Assembly (NCBI RefSeq): GCF_000737785.1
Contig: NZ_JPRO01000002.1
Location: 124,001 to 188,000 of the forward strand
Source: Chryseobacterium luteum
GTDB taxonomy: Bacteria > Bacteroidota > Bacteroidia > Flavobacteriales > Weeksellaceae
Direction of reading: 5' to 3'
Length of the DNA stretch: 64,000 bases
Notes under the pieces: model-generated
Seen by the model: the letters and a program-made list of their open reading frames with translations, nothing else
Database searches by the model: none
Told to the model about the DNA's origin: nothing
Program-made: the position numbers and the translations under genes
Shown: positions 27,201 to 36,219 of the stretch, piece by piece
Position numbering within the stretch: position 1 is the stretch's first letter
Layout of the letters: each line of letters opens with the position of its first letter

Positions 27201-28051
27201 ATGATAAGAATGAATTGGTTAAACAATTGATTCACAATTATAAAATTAAGTTCAACGATATCCAGGGAGTTAAAAACCGTGAGAAATTTGCTATTTCAAT
27301 CGGAGACGAACTTCCGGCAGGAATCATGAAGCTGGCTAAAGTGTATATCGCTAAGAAACGTAAGTTGAATGTAGGGGATAAAATGGCAGGACGTCACGGT
27401 AACAAAGGTATCGTTTCAAGAATCGTTCGTGAAGAAGATATGCCATTCCTGGAAGACGGAACACCGGTAGATATCGTATTGAATCCACTTGGGGTACCTT
27501 CCCGTATGAACATCGGTCAGATTTATGAAACAGTTCTTGGATGGGCTGGTCAGAAATTAGGATTGAAGTTCGCTACACCAATCTTTGACGGAGCAACTCT
27601 TGATCAGATCACTGAATATACAGAAAAAGCAGGTCTTCCTAAATTCGGTAACACCCACCTTTATGATGGAGGTACAGGAGAAAGATTTACTCAGCCGGCT
27701 ACAGTAGGTATTATTTATATGCTGAAACTGGGACACATGGTTGATGATAAGATGCATGCACGTTCTATTGGTCCTTACTCATTGATTACTCAGCAGCCGT
27801 TAGGAGGTAAAGCTCAGTTCGGAGGTCAGAGATTCGGAGAGATGGAGGTTTGGGCTCTTGAAGCATTCGGAGCATCAAATATTCTGAGAGAGATTCTGAC
27901 TGTGAAGTCGGATGACGTGATTGGTAGAGCAAAAACTTATGAAGCCATTGCAAAAGGTGAGTCCATGCCTGAACCAGGTATCCCGGAATCATTCAATGTA
28001 TTACTTCACGAGTTACAAGGACTTGGACTTGATGTAAGATTGGAGGAGTAA
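24230..28051 (+). CDS. rpoB: DNA-directed RNA polymerase subunit beta
   Basis: Catalytic beta subunit, 1273 residues. The rifampicin region is intact and wild type in appearance ([40 protein letters not shown]). Other conserved blocks are visible: [17 protein letters not shown], the switch/active-site region [20 protein letters not shown] and the C-terminal region [20 protein letters not shown]. The length is normal for Bacteroidota, including the insert with [20 protein letters not shown]. It has its own promoter and is followed by rpoC after a 112-base repeat-like gap. Confidence 0.98.
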   Translation: MSKTTATTRGNQRINFSSAKGKIITPDFLDIQLESFRDFFQLDTLPEDRTDEGLYRTFQENFPITDSRNQFVLEFLDYLVDSPRYSINECVERGLTYSVPLKARLKLYCTDPEHEDFQTVVQDVYLGPVPYMTPSGSFIINGAERVIVTQLHRSPGVFFGQTYHANGTKLYYSRIIPFKGSWMEFTTDINSVMYAYIDRKKKLPLTTLLRAIGYESDKDILQIFDLAEEVKVSKAALKKVEGRTLAARVLNTWFEDFVDEDTGEVVSIERNEIILDRETILEKEHLDLILDAGVKSILIHKENANEFSIIQNTLQKDPTNSEKEAVEYIYRQLRNADPPDEETARGIIEKLFFSEQRYSLGEVGRYRLNKKLGLNIPTTTEVLTKEDIIAIVRHLIELVNSKAEVDDIDHLSNRRIKTVGEQLAGQFGVGLSRIARTIKERMNVRDNEIFTPLDLVNAKTLTSVINSFFGTNQLSQFMDQTNPLSEITHKRRLSALGPGGLSRERAGFEVRDVHHTHYGRICPIETPEGPNIGLISSLGIYAKINTLGFIETPYRKVENSTVDLHADPIYLNAEDEEDKVIAQANVELNDSGAFLTDRIIARLDGDYPVVEPSQVNLIDVAPNQISGISASLIPFLEHDDANRALMGSNMMRQAVPLLKPQAPIVGTGLEQQVAKDSRILINAEGTGVVEYVDADKITIKYERSADEDLVQFESATKTYNLTKFRKTNQSTTITLRPNVRVGETVQKGQVLCDGYATENGELALGRNLVVAFMPWKGYNFEDAIVINEKVVREDWFTSIHVDEYSLEVRDTKLGMEELTADIPNVSEEATKDLDENGMIRIGAEVKPGDIMIGKITPKGESDPTPEEKLLRAIFGDKAGDVKDASLKADSSLRGVVINKKLFSRNIKDKKKRTEEKLKLEEIENTYKAKFDELRNTLIEKLNTLVGGKTSQGVTNDLDEEIIGKGVKFTHKLLTSVEDYVNVSGADWTVDNDKNELVKQLIHNYKIKFNDIQGVKNREKFAISIGDELPAGIMKLAKVYIAKKRKLNVGDKMAGRHGNKGIVSRIVREEDMPFLEDGTPVDIVLNPLGVPSRMNIGQIYETVLGWAGQKLGLKFATPIFDGATLDQITEYTEKAGLPKFGNTHLYDGGTGERFTQPATVGIIYMLKLGHMVDDKMHARSIGPYSLITQQPLGGKAQFGGQRFGEMEVWALEAFGASNILREILTVKSDDVIGRAKTYEAIAKGESMPEPGIPESFNVLLHELQGLGLDVRLEE

Positions 28052-28150
28052 TTAAAAGATTTAATTATTTAAAAAATTAAAGAATTAATTAACTCTGAGA
28101 TGATAAGAGCGAAAGTGATTTTAAATCTTTCAATCTTTTAATCTTTTAAT
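28051..28150. repeat. Inverted repeat between rpoB and rpoC
   Basis: ATTAAAAGATT (28051-28061) and AATCTTTTAAT (28140-28150) are perfect inverted arms, with further AATCTTT copies inside the right arm (TTAAATCTTTCAATCTTTTA). The element starts on the last base of the rpoB stop codon and ends 13 bases before rpoC. I recall similar A/T-rich folding repeats between flavobacterial genes. Confidence 0.5.
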
Positions 28151-28163
28151 CAAAAATTAAATT

Positions 28164-31100
28164 ATGTCAAATAAAAATAAATCAAGTAGATTTAATAAAA
28201 TAACCATCGGTTTAGCTTCACCGGAATCGATTCTTCAGGAATCAAGAGGGGAAGTTTTAAAGCCGGAAACTATTAACTACAGAACGCACAAACCTGAAAG
28301 AGACGGGTTGTTCTGTGAAAAGATCTTTGGTCCTGTAAAGGATTACGAATGTGCTTGTGGTAAATACAAGAGAATTCGTTACAAAGGGATCGTTTGTGAC
28401 CGTTGTGGAGTAGAAGTTACAGAGAAAAAAGTCAGAAGAGAGAGAATCGGGCACATCAACCTTGTTGTTCCTATCGCTCACATCTGGTATTTCCGTTCTT
28501 TACCAAACAAAATCGGTTACCTTTTAGGAATTCCTTCTAAGAAATTAGACATGATCATCTACTACGAAAGATATGTAGTGATTCAGCAGGGTATTGCTAA
28601 AAAATTAGACGGTTCCGATTTCGATAACATGGAATTCCTGACAGAAGAAGAGTACCTTGACATCATGGAAACGCTTCCTGTGGAAAACCAGTATCTTGAT
28701 GATTCCGATCCAAACAAATTCATCGCCAGAATGGGTGCTGAAGCTGTTGAAGATCTGTTAAAAAGAATCAACCTTGATGCATTGTCTTTCGATTTAAGAC
28801 ACAAAGCTCACAATGAAGGTTCCAAGCAAAGAAGAACTGAAGCTCTGAAAAGATTGAACGTTGTAGAAGCATTGAGAGGTGCCAATACAAGAATGATCAA
28901 CAGACCGGAGTGGATGATTATGCGTGTACTTCCTGTAATACCACCGGAACTAAGACCATTGGTTCCATTGGATGGAGGACGTTTCGCAACTTCTGACTTA
29001 AATGACCTTTACAGAAGAGTTATTATCAGAAACAACCGTCTGAAAAGACTATTGGAGATCAAAGCTCCCGAAGTAATCTTGAGAAACGAGAAGCGTATGC
29101 TTCAGGAATCAGTAGATTCATTATTCGATAATACAAGAAAATCTTCTGCCGTAAAATCTGAATCAAACAGACCGTTGAAATCACTTTCAGATTCATTGAA
29201 AGGTAAGCAGGGTCGTTTCCGTCAGAACTTACTTGGGAAAAGGGTAGATTACTCTGCACGTTCCGTAATTGTTGTAGGTCCGAACTTACAGCTTCACGAA
29301 TGTGGTATTCCTAAAGATATGGCAGCAGAATTGTACAAACCGTTCATCATCAGAAAACTGATTGAAAGAGGGATTGTAAAAACTGTGAAATCTGCCAAGA
29401 GAATCATCGACAGAAAAGAGCCTGTAGTATATGATATCCTTGAAAACGTGATGAAAGGTCACCCGGTTCTACTGAACAGGGCACCTACCCTTCACAGACT
29501 GGGTATCCAGGCATTCCAGCCTAAGATGATCGAAGGTAAAGCTATTCAGCTTCACCCGTTGGTAACAACAGCATTCAACGCCGATTTCGATGGTGACCAG
29601 ATGGCCGTACACTTACCGTTAGGCCCTGAAGCAATCCTTGAAGCTCAGTTATTGATGCTGGGTTCTCAGAACATCCTGAACCCTGCAAACGGGTCTCCTA
29701 TTACCGTACCTTCTCAGGACATGGTTCTTGGTCTTTATTTCATGACTAAAGAACTGAGCTCTACAGAAGATATGAAAGTTTTAGGTGAAGGTCTTGCATT
29801 CTATTCTCCGGAAGAAGCGGAAATCGCTTATGCTGAAGGCAGAGTTTCATTGAATGCTAAAGTAAGATGCAGACTGCCGGTTAAAGAAGATGGTGAAATC
29901 AAAACAAAATTGATCGAAACTTCCGTAGGTAGAATCTTATTCAACCAGATTGTACCTAAACAATCAGGATACGTTAATGAACTTTTAACGAAGAAATCAC
30001 TGAGAAATATTATTGGTAGAGTATTGGCCGATACGGATTTCCCAACAACTGTGAAGTTCCTGGATGCAATGAAAGACTTAGGGTATTCAAATGCATTCAA
30101 AGGAGGTCTTTCATTCTCATTAGGTGACATCGTTGTTCCTGTTGAGAAGAAAAAAATGATTGCTACGTCAATTGAAACAGTAGACGAAATCAGAGCCAAC
30201 TATAATATGGGTCTGATTACAGATACAGAACGTTATAACCAGGTAATCGACGTTTGGACCAACACCAACGCGGGATTAACTGAAATGATTATGGGTAGAA
30301 TGAAAACCGATCAAGGTGGATTCAACTCTGTATATATGATGCTTGATTCTGGTGCGAGGGGTTCTAAAGAACAGATCCGTCAGTTATCAGGGATGAGAGG
30401 TTTGATGGCAAAACCGCAGAAAGCAGGTTCTACCGGTGCGGAAATTATCGAAAACCCGATTCTTGCCAACTTTAAGGAAGGTCTTTCCATCCTTGAGTAC
30501 TTTATCTCTACCCACGGTGCACGTAAAGGTCTTGCAGATACCGCTCTTAAAACAGCCGATGCCGGTTACCTTACAAGAAGACTGGTAGACGTTGCTCAGG
30601 ACGTTATCGTTACTGAGGACGACTGTGGTACTTTAAGAGGTACTGAAGTGACTGCGCTTAAGAAAAATGATGAGATCGTTGAAAAGATCTCTGAAAGAAT
30701 CTTAGGTAGAGTTTCTCTTCATAACATCTATGATCCGGAATCAGATGAGTTGATCATTGAAGCAGATCAGGTAATCAATGAAGTATTGGCGAAAAGAATT
30801 GAAGAAGCAGGATTAGAATTTGTTGAGGTTCGTTCGCCGCTTACTTGTGAAACTAAAAAAGGAATCTGTGCTAAATGTTATGGTAGAAACCTGGCAACCG
30901 GTAAGATGATCCATATGGGTGAAGCAGTAGGTGTTATCGGAGCACAATCCATTGGGGAACCGGGTACTCAGCTTACGTTGAGAACTTTCCACCAGGGGGG
31001 GGTATCCACAAACGTATCAGAAAACCCATCTATTGTTGCAAGAAGAGACGGTATCGTAGAATTGGACGAAGTAAGAACAATTACTTCCGAAGATGAAAGC

Positions 31101-32429
31101 GGTAACACTGCAGAAGTAGTCGTTTCCCGTACAACAGAATTCAGATTGGTTGCTGATAACGAAACCAGAACACCATTAATGATTGCTAACGTACCTTACG
31201 GTTCTCAATTACTGGTTAAATCTGGTGATAAAGTGAAAAAAGGCGATACCATTGCAAAATGGGATCCTTATAACGCGGTAATTATTGCTGAAACTGCTGG
31301 TAAAGTAGAATACGAGGATATCATCCAGGGTATTTCATTCCAGCTTGAAATTGACGAACAAACAGGATTCGAAGAGAAAGTAATCTCTGAATCCAGAAAT
31401 AAGAAAGCCGTACCTACTTTAAAAGTGGTAGATTCTAAAGGAGTTGAGCAGAAAGGCTACAACTTACCGGTAGGAGCCCACTTAATGGTAAACGATGGTG
31501 AAAAAATTAAGGCTGGTAAAGTCTTGATCAAGATCCCAAGAAAATCTGCAAAAGCAGGGGATATCACCGGAGGTCTTCCGAGAGTTACCGAACTATTCGA
31601 AGCAAGAAACCCTTCAAACCCGGCGGTTGTTACTGAAATCGATGGGGTAGTTTCTTACGGAAAAATCAAGAGAGGTAACCGTGAACTTATTGTTGAGGCT
31701 AAAACTGGTGAAAGAAAGATTTATCTTGTAAAACTTTCCAACCAGATCCTTGTTCAGGAGAATGACTTCGTAAGAGCCGGTTCTCCGCTTTCTGACGGTT
31801 CCATTACACCGGATGATATCTTAAGAATCAAAGGTCCAACTGCGGTTCAGGAATATCTGGTCAATGAAATCCAGGAAGTATACCGTCTTCAGGGGGTAAA
31901 AATCGACGATAAGCACTTTGAAATCATCGTAAGACAGATGATGACAAAAGTATCTATCGTGGACGGAGGTGATACTCAGTTCCTTGAAGGTGCATTAGAA
32001 CATAAAATGGATTTCCTAGAAGAAAACAACAGAGTGTTCGGTCTTAAAGTAGTAGTTGAAGCCGGTGATTCTAAAGACTTCAAGCCAGGTCAGATGATTA
32101 CTGCAAGAGAATTAAGAGACGAAAACTCTAAGTTGAAACGTGAAGATCAAAAATTAGTGGAAGTAAGAGAAGCACTGCCTGCAACAGCAACGCCTGTACT
32201 GCAAGGTATTACAAGAGCGGCTCTTCAGACTAAGTCATTCATGTCTGCAGCATCATTCCAGGAAACGACTAAAGTTCTGAACGAAGCAGCTGTAGCTGGT
32301 AAAGTGGATTACTTAAGTGGTCTTAAAGAAAATGTAATTGTAGGACACAGAATTCCTGCAGGTACAGGTCTTAAAGAATACCAGAATGTAATTGTAGGTT
32401 CTAAAAAAGAATTTGAAGACCTTAACTAA
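28164..32429 (+). CDS. rpoC: DNA-directed RNA polymerase subunit beta'
   Basis: Catalytic beta-prime subunit, 1421 residues. The N-terminal zinc site is present ([20 protein letters not shown]), as is the active-site metal motif [15 protein letters not shown] with its three Asp. The trigger-loop region ([20 protein letters not shown]) and the second zinc site ([19 protein letters not shown]) follow, then [20 protein letters not shown]. The C-terminal region carries the long insert common to Bacteroidota and ends [18 protein letters not shown]. It is co-transcribed with rpoB and followed by a small DUF3467 gene. Confidence 0.98.
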   Translation: MSNKNKSSRFNKITIGLASPESILQESRGEVLKPETINYRTHKPERDGLFCEKIFGPVKDYECACGKYKRIRYKGIVCDRCGVEVTEKKVRRERIGHINLVVPIAHIWYFRSLPNKIGYLLGIPSKKLDMIIYYERYVVIQQGIAKKLDGSDFDNMEFLTEEEYLDIMETLPVENQYLDDSDPNKFIARMGAEAVEDLLKRINLDALSFDLRHKAHNEGSKQRRTEALKRLNVVEALRGANTRMINRPEWMIMRVLPVIPPELRPLVPLDGGRFATSDLNDLYRRVIIRNNRLKRLLEIKAPEVILRNEKRMLQESVDSLFDNTRKSSAVKSESNRPLKSLSDSLKGKQGRFRQNLLGKRVDYSARSVIVVGPNLQLHECGIPKDMAAELYKPFIIRKLIERGIVKTVKSAKRIIDRKEPVVYDILENVMKGHPVLLNRAPTLHRLGIQAFQPKMIEGKAIQLHPLVTTAFNADFDGDQMAVHLPLGPEAILEAQLLMLGSQNILNPANGSPITVPSQDMVLGLYFMTKELSSTEDMKVLGEGLAFYSPEEAEIAYAEGRVSLNAKVRCRLPVKEDGEIKTKLIETSVGRILFNQIVPKQSGYVNELLTKKSLRNIIGRVLADTDFPTTVKFLDAMKDLGYSNAFKGGLSFSLGDIVVPVEKKKMIATSIETVDEIRANYNMGLITDTERYNQVIDVWTNTNAGLTEMIMGRMKTDQGGFNSVYMMLDSGARGSKEQIRQLSGMRGLMAKPQKAGSTGAEIIENPILANFKEGLSILEYFISTHGARKGLADTALKTADAGYLTRRLVDVAQDVIVTEDDCGTLRGTEVTALKKNDEIVEKISERILGRVSLHNIYDPESDELIIEADQVINEVLAKRIEEAGLEFVEVRSPLTCETKKGICAKCYGRNLATGKMIHMGEAVGVIGAQSIGEPGTQLTLRTFHQGGVSTNVSENPSIVARRDGIVELDEVRTITSEDESGNTAEVVVSRTTEFRLVADNETRTPLMIANVPYGSQLLVKSGDKVKKGDTIAKWDPYNAVIIAETAGKVEYEDIIQGISFQLEIDEQTGFEEKVISESRNKKAVPTLKVVDSKGVEQKGYNLPVGAHLMVNDGEKIKAGKVLIKIPRKSAKAGDITGGLPRVTELFEARNPSNPAVVTEIDGVVSYGKIKRGNRELIVEAKTGERKIYLVKLSNQILVQENDFVRAGSPLSDGSITPDDILRIKGPTAVQEYLVNEIQEVYRLQGVKIDDKHFEIIVRQMMTKVSIVDGGDTQFLEGALEHKMDFLEENNRVFGLKVVVEAGDSKDFKPGQMITARELRDENSKLKREDQKLVEVREALPATATPVLQGITRAALQTKSFMSAASFQETTKVLNEAAVAGKVDYLSGLKENVIVGHRIPAGTGLKEYQNVIVGSKKEFEDLN

Positions 32430-32436
32430 AATTAAT

Positions 32437-32495
32437 GATTTGAAATTTGAGGTTTGAATTTATTTTTATATTTTCACAATCTCAAATTTCAAATT
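32437..32495. repeat. Inverted repeat between rpoC and the DUF3467 gene
   Basis: GATTTGAAATTTGAG (32437-32451) pairs with CTCAAATTTCAAATT (32481-32495) at 14 of 15 positions. The hairpin has no T run, lies within a probable operon, and is a second type of A/T-rich intergenic repeat next to the polymerase genes. Confidence 0.55.
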
Positions 32496-32517
32496 TTCAA
32501 AAAAATAATTTATAAAA

Positions 32518-32823
32518 ATGGACAACAATCAAAATCCTCAAGATGGAAACATCAACATCGAATTAAACGAAATGGTAGCTGCTGGAGTATATGCTAACTT
32601 AGCATTGGTAAACCACTCTCCATCTGAATTCGTTGTAGATTTCATCCAATTAATGCCAGGTGTACAACAGGCTAAAGTAAGATCAAGAATTATTCTTGCT
32701 CCGCTTCACGCTAAGAGAGTACTTTCTGCTCTTCAACAAAACATCACTAACTACGAGCAGCAATTTGGAGAAATCAAAGAAGTTGAGCCTTTCGTATTAG
32801 GTGGGAACAACGTACAAGCTTAA
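32518..32823 (+). CDS. DUF3467 family protein
   Basis: Small cytoplasmic protein of 101 residues. It matches the DUF3467 pattern in my recollection: INIELNEMVAAGVYANLALV, then HSPSEFVVDFIQLMPGVQQA and SRIILAPLHAKRVLSALQQN. The function is unknown. It follows rpoC at 88 bases across an inverted repeat, a position I remember as conserved in Bacteroidota, which hints at a link with RNA polymerase or gene expression. The codon use resembles the highly expressed neighbours. A strong terminator ends the transcript. Confidence 0.88.
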   Translation: MDNNQNPQDGNINIELNEMVAAGVYANLALVNHSPSEFVVDFIQLMPGVQQAKVRSRIILAPLHAKRVLSALQQNITNYEQQFGEIKEVEPFVLGGNNVQA

Positions 32824-32845
32824 GATTTTTTTCAAAATAAATCAG

Positions 32846-32876
32846 AATGCCTCAAACTATTTGAGGCATTTTTTAT
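32846..32876. terminator. Terminator after the DUF3467 gene
   Basis: A perfect 11-bp stem, AATGCCTCAAA with TTTGAGGCATT, closes the loop CTA and is followed by a T run. It ends the rpoBC transcript. Confidence 0.93.
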
Positions 32877-32987
32877 TTAAGTTCCGGCCGAAAGTAATTT
32901 TACAGTTTCTTCATCCCGATAGTACAGTTTTTCGGATGTTGTTTTTTTATGTACTGTTTCGAGGATTAAAGGCAAATTCCGATACAT
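32877..32987 (-). CDS. Possible small ORF or gene remnant
   Basis: In the 340-base gap before the Crp/Fnr gene, the minus strand has a 36-codon frame beginning MYRNLPLILETVHKKTTSEK and ending YYRDEETVKLLSAGT. Composition is protein-like, with mixed charge and an amphipathic pattern, but there is no visible ribosome site or promoter. The frame stops just before a terminator. It may be the tail of a lost gene. The rest of the gap holds several AGTACAG/TACAGT strings and a short stem (ATGCTT with AAGCAT, 33111-33127). Confidence 0.25.
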   Translation of the reverse strand: MYRNLPLILETVHKKTTSEKLYYRDEETVKLLSAGT

Positions 32988-33145
32988 CTTTGAAAAATTA
33001 AGAAAATGACAGTACAGAATTTGGGCTCGCGGTTTTAAACTAAACAATTATTTGAGTCCGAATGCACTCATTAACAAACTTTCACGCTTTTTATTAAAGG
33101 TTTATTAAAGATGCTTTTTTTAAGCATATCAATAACTCAATTTTA

Positions 33146-33153
33146 TATATTTG
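33146..33153 (+). promoter_or_regulatory. Promoter -7 box of the Crp/Fnr regulator
   Basis: TATATTTG followed by CG is a perfect TAnnTTTG, 14 bases before the start codon at 33167. No TTG is seen at the -33 distance; the ATGCTT/AAGCAT stem (33111-33127) sits where an activator or repressor could act. Confidence 0.55.
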
Positions 33154-33166
33154 CGTTGAAAATGAT

Positions 33167-33826
33167 ATGGAAGATATGATAAATAATCAATTTATTCTTG
33201 AAAAATTTGGTTTTTTAGGAGAAGATTTTTTGAATGAATTGCATGAGAATGCAGTTATTACCGATATAAAATCAAAAACAGAAATCATCAGGGAAGGGCA
33301 GAAAAATAAATATGTTCCTTTTCTTATTAAAGGATCTATAAAAGTTTTTACCCTTAATGACGGCAGAGAGCTGATCTATTATTATATAAAGCCCAACGAT
33401 AGCTGTCTCATGACCTTTTCATCTATTTTCACAGATTACACCAGCAGAATATATGCTATTGCCGAAGAAGAATCTGAGGTTATACTGATTCCTGTTTCTG
33501 TTATACACGGATGGCTGATCCGCTTTCCGGAAATTAACAGGATATTTTATCATGAATATGACAAGCGTTTCTCAGATGTCATGAATATGGTCAATGATGC
33601 CGTATTCCACAGACTCGATAAAAGAGTTCTGAACTATATCCGCCAGCAGATTTCGGCCACCGGAAACAATCCTTTAAAAATTACACACCGTGAAATAGCC
33701 AGTAATTTAGGGACTTCCAGAGAAGTGGTGAGCAGGGTTTTAAAAAAGATTGAAAATGAAGGGGAAATTCTTCAGACCAAAGAAGGAATTAAAATTCCTG
33801 TAAACGAAAAATTTAAATCTGTCTGA
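33167..33826 (+). CDS. Crp/Fnr-family transcriptional regulator
   Basis: Regulator of 219 residues. A cyclic-nucleotide-type sensor beta-roll covers about residues 10-130 (EIIREGQKNKYVPFLIKGSI, then KVFTLNDGRELIYYYI). A long dimer helix and a C-terminal HTH follow (THREIASNLGTSREVVSRVL). The recognition helix has Arg-Glu-x-x-x-Arg in SREVVSRV, the arrangement with which E. coli CRP reads TGTGA. Only one Cys is present (NDSCLMTF), so it cannot hold an Fnr-type 4Fe-4S cluster, and the CRP cAMP pocket residues are not evident; the signal is unknown. It precedes, on the same strand, the five-gene envelope operon that has a CRP-like palindrome in front. Confidence 0.88.
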   Translation: MEDMINNQFILEKFGFLGEDFLNELHENAVITDIKSKTEIIREGQKNKYVPFLIKGSIKVFTLNDGRELIYYYIKPNDSCLMTFSSIFTDYTSRIYAIAEEESEVILIPVSVIHGWLIRFPEINRIFYHEYDKRFSDVMNMVNDAVFHRLDKRVLNYIRQQISATGNNPLKITHREIASNLGTSREVVSRVLKKIENEGEILQTKEGIKIPVNEKFKSV

Positions 33827-33878
33827 TATATTAAGTTTAATTATTTTATCTTTATTATTGATAAAAACAATTCGTATG

Positions 33879-33894
33879 GTGACTTTTATCACAC
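33879..33894 (+). promoter_or_regulatory. CRP-like operator upstream of the envelope redox operon
   Basis: GGTGA, six bases, TCACA differs by one base from the CRP consensus TGTGA-N6-TCACA. It lies 57 bases upstream of the operon's first start codon and 53 bases downstream of the Crp/Fnr gene, whose recognition helix would suit such a site. Confidence 0.6.
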
Positions 33895-33950
33895 ACTTTT
33901 GAATCCATAACTCAATAAGTTTGTCATATCAAAATTAATTCAAATTGTAT

Positions 33951-34793
33951 ATGACAAAAACCTTCTTATTTTTGTCGATGTTCTCATCAGTTCTTGCTTA
34001 TTCACAGGAAGATTTGCTGAAAGATATTGACACTATCAAAACAACCGAAACCTCGCAGCCGCCGGCCTTCAAGGCACTGCAGATTGTCACGGGACAGTCT
34101 ACAAAGCTTTCCGCAAAAAACGAATGGTACATCGTCGTTGCCCACCGTTTTGGGGACATAAGCACAGGCTTTAAAAATTTCTTTGGATTGGATGACGCTT
34201 CTACCAAGTTAGGGGCAATTTACGGAATCACAGATAATATCTCAGTGAGCCTTTCCAGAGAAACAAATATGAAAACATTCGAAGGTGCTGTAAAATATAA
34301 GCTTGTAAAGCAGAATGAAAAAAGTCCGGTAGACATCGTGGGTTACCATGCAATGGCTTTAAATACAGATCTGCATAAGGACAACTATCCTTATCTGAAA
34401 TTCGGTGACAGGCTTGCTTATCTTACACAGGCTTTGATTTCAAGAAGGTTTAATGATAATTTCTCATTACAGCTGACTCCTTCATATATTCATAAAAACC
34501 TTTATAATCCGGCAATTGAAGACAAGAATCAGTTTCTGACCGGATTAGGAGGACGTTATAAAATTTCCAAAAGAATTTCTCTTAATGCAGAATATTTTGT
34601 GAATTTCGACAATCACAGTTTCTATAAAAATCCTTTATCTTTAGGGATGGATATAGAGACCGGGGGACATGTGTTCCAGCTTGTATTCTCTAATTCCCAG
34701 ATCAATTCAGACATCGGCTACCTTTCCAATGCGGTAGGGAAGTGGGGAAAAGGACAGATATTCTTTGGGTTTAACCTTTACAGAGTTTTTTAA
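33951..34793 (+). CDS. DUF5777 family outer-membrane beta-barrel protein
   Basis: Exported protein of 280 residues with signal MTKTFLFLSMFSSVLAYSQ. The body consists of alternating strands with aromatic girdles (YGITDNISVSLSRETNMKTF, DNFSLQLTPSYIHKNLYNPA, KISKRISLNAEYFVNFDNHS) and ends on a beta strand with terminal Phe (FFGFNLYRVF), as outer-membrane barrels do. It fits the DUF5777 family as I recall it; the function is unknown. I use ATG 33951 rather than the TTG two codons earlier. It is the first gene of a five-gene operon; the cytochrome gene starts one base after its stop codon. Confidence 0.78.
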   Translation: MTKTFLFLSMFSSVLAYSQEDLLKDIDTIKTTETSQPPAFKALQIVTGQSTKLSAKNEWYIVVAHRFGDISTGFKNFFGLDDASTKLGAIYGITDNISVSLSRETNMKTFEGAVKYKLVKQNEKSPVDIVGYHAMALNTDLHKDNYPYLKFGDRLAYLTQALISRRFNDNFSLQLTPSYIHKNLYNPAIEDKNQFLTGLGGRYKISKRISLNAEYFVNFDNHSFYKNPLSLGMDIETGGHVFQLVFSNSQINSDIGYLSNAVGKWGKGQIFFGFNLYRVF

Positions 34794-34794
34794 G

Positions 34795-35136
34795 ATGAAA
34801 AAGATACTATACCTATTATCATCAGCTGCCGTGTTTATTGCTTGTGACAGCAGAACTTATGAGGAGATTTCAGATAACACCCCCATTACGGTGCCTGTTA
34901 AATATAATTCCGACGTGAAAACAATTGTTGACAATAACTGCATCGGATGCCACTCCGCAGGAAGTTTTAAACCTTTTACGACTTATACAGATGTGAAAAA
35001 CAATATTGACGGTATTCTCGACAGGATACAGAGACCCAACGGAGATCCGGGAAAGATGCCGCAGGGCGGATCCTTATCCCAGACACAGATTAATACCTTT
35101 ATAAAATGGAAAGCCGACGGGCTTACAGAAAATTAA
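34795..35136 (+). CDS. c-type cytochrome lipoprotein (CxxCH)
   Basis: Small lipoprotein of 113 residues. The signal MKKILYLLSSAAVFIAC puts the lipobox Cys at residue 17. The haem motif CIGCH lies near residues 51-55 (VDNNCIGCHSAGSFKPFTTY), and KMPQGGSLSQ offers Met as the distal haem ligand. It is therefore probably a covalently haem-bearing electron carrier anchored in a membrane facing the periplasm or the surface. The start at 34795 gives the proper lipoprotein signal; the frame is open upstream only because it overlaps the preceding gene. Its place between a barrel protein and YceI suggests electron transfer in the envelope. Confidence 0.85.
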   Translation: MKKILYLLSSAAVFIACDSRTYEEISDNTPITVPVKYNSDVKTIVDNNCIGCHSAGSFKPFTTYTDVKNNIDGILDRIQRPNGDPGKMPQGGSLSQTQINTFIKWKADGLTEN

Positions 35137-35146
35137 AATATTTGAT

Positions 35147-35689
35147 ATGAAAAGATTAATAATACTAAGTAGTGTACTGTTTTTTACCGGCTTTGCTTCA
35201 GCGCAGAAATACAGTTCCAAAACAGGAAGCGTAACCTTTGAGGCATCCGTGCCCCTGTTCGAAGATGTGTATGCCAAAGATAATAACAATGTTGTTATCC
35301 TGAACACAGATACCGGGGAAATGGCTTCAGTTTCGGTAGTGAAAAACTTTCACTTTAAAACCAAACTCATGGAAGAGCATTTCAATGAAAGCTATGCAGA
35401 AACAGGAAAATACCCTAAGGCTACTTTCAAAGGAAAAATCGTTAATTTTGACAAAACGAAACTTAGCGCTTCACCCCAGAAGTATACCGTTCAGGGAACC
35501 CTTAATTTTCATGGTGTAGATAAAGCCGTTTCTTCCGCAGCTTCCATTTATTCCAAAGACGGGAAGATCTACATGCAGGGAAGCTTTATGGCCAGACCGG
35601 CAGACCACAATGTAACCATACCCAAAATGGTAACCAAGAAGGTTGCAGAAAATGTGAAGGTGGAATATAATTACGTAATGACGAAATAA
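35147..35689 (+). CDS. YceI family periplasmic protein
   Basis: Exported lipocalin-like protein of 180 residues with signal MKRLIILSSVLFFTGFASAQ. The YceI fold pattern is visible: SSKTGSVTFEASVPLFEDVY, LMEEHFNESYAETGKYPKAT, KYTVQGTLNFHGVDKAV and the closing AENVKVEYNYVM. YceI proteins bind long isoprenoid or lipid molecules, for example quinone-like chains, in a hydrophobic cavity. In this operon a role as quinone or lipid carrier for the cytochrome is an inference. Its stop overlaps the ankyrin gene start by one base (TAATG), showing tight coupling. Confidence 0.88.
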   Translation: MKRLIILSSVLFFTGFASAQKYSSKTGSVTFEASVPLFEDVYAKDNNNVVILNTDTGEMASVSVVKNFHFKTKLMEEHFNESYAETGKYPKATFKGKIVNFDKTKLSASPQKYTVQGTLNFHGVDKAVSSAASIYSKDGKIYMQGSFMARPADHNVTIPKMVTKKVAENVKVEYNYVMTK

Positions 35690-36216
35690 TGAAAAATATC
35701 ATCTTCATCATAAGTTTGTTTCTGACTTTTTCTGCGATGTCTGCCCAGGAAAAAGCAAAATCAATATTTGATATTGCCAGAAGCGGGACGGTAGCTGAGG
35801 TGAAAGATCTTATGAAGCAGGATCCGGATATTATCAACAAGACCAATGAAAGTGGGTTTTCCCCTCTTATCCTCGCATGTTACAGAGGAAATATGGAAGT
35901 GGCTGATTTTTTGATGGATAAAGTAAAAGATATCAATTATAATTCTTCAATGGGCACTGCACTCATGGCAGTTGTGTATAAAGGTGATTTAGCATTGACT
36001 CAAAAATTATTAGATAATAAATCGGATATCAATACAGCAGACTCACAAGGAACGACACCGCTTATTTTTGCCTCGAAATTGGGAAATATAGAAATGGTGA
36101 AGCTTCTTGTAAAAAATAAAGCAGATAAAAATATAAAAGACAAACAAGGAAATACAGCTTTTGACTATGCTGTTTTATCAAAAATTACTAAACTTATTAA
36201 TGAACTTAAAAATTAA
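35689..36216 (+). CDS. Exported ankyrin-repeat protein
   Basis: A 175-residue protein with signal MKNIIFIISLFLTFSAMSAQ followed by four to five ankyrin repeats: SGFSPLILACYRGNMEVADF, MGTALMAVVYKGDLALTQKL, QGTTPLIFASKLGNIEMVKL and a last partial unit with QGNTAFDYAV. Ankyrin repeats bind partner proteins. Periplasmic ankyrin proteins such as AnkB of Pseudomonas are linked to catalase and peroxide defence, so a scaffold or protective role beside haem proteins is possible. It sits between YceI and the DOMON gene with almost no gaps. Confidence 0.85.
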   Translation: MKNIIFIISLFLTFSAMSAQEKAKSIFDIARSGTVAEVKDLMKQDPDIINKTNESGFSPLILACYRGNMEVADFLMDKVKDINYNSSMGTALMAVVYKGDLALTQKLLDNKSDINTADSQGTTPLIFASKLGNIEMVKLLVKNKADKNIKDKQGNTAFDYAVLSKITKLINELKN

Positions 36217-36219
36217 AAT

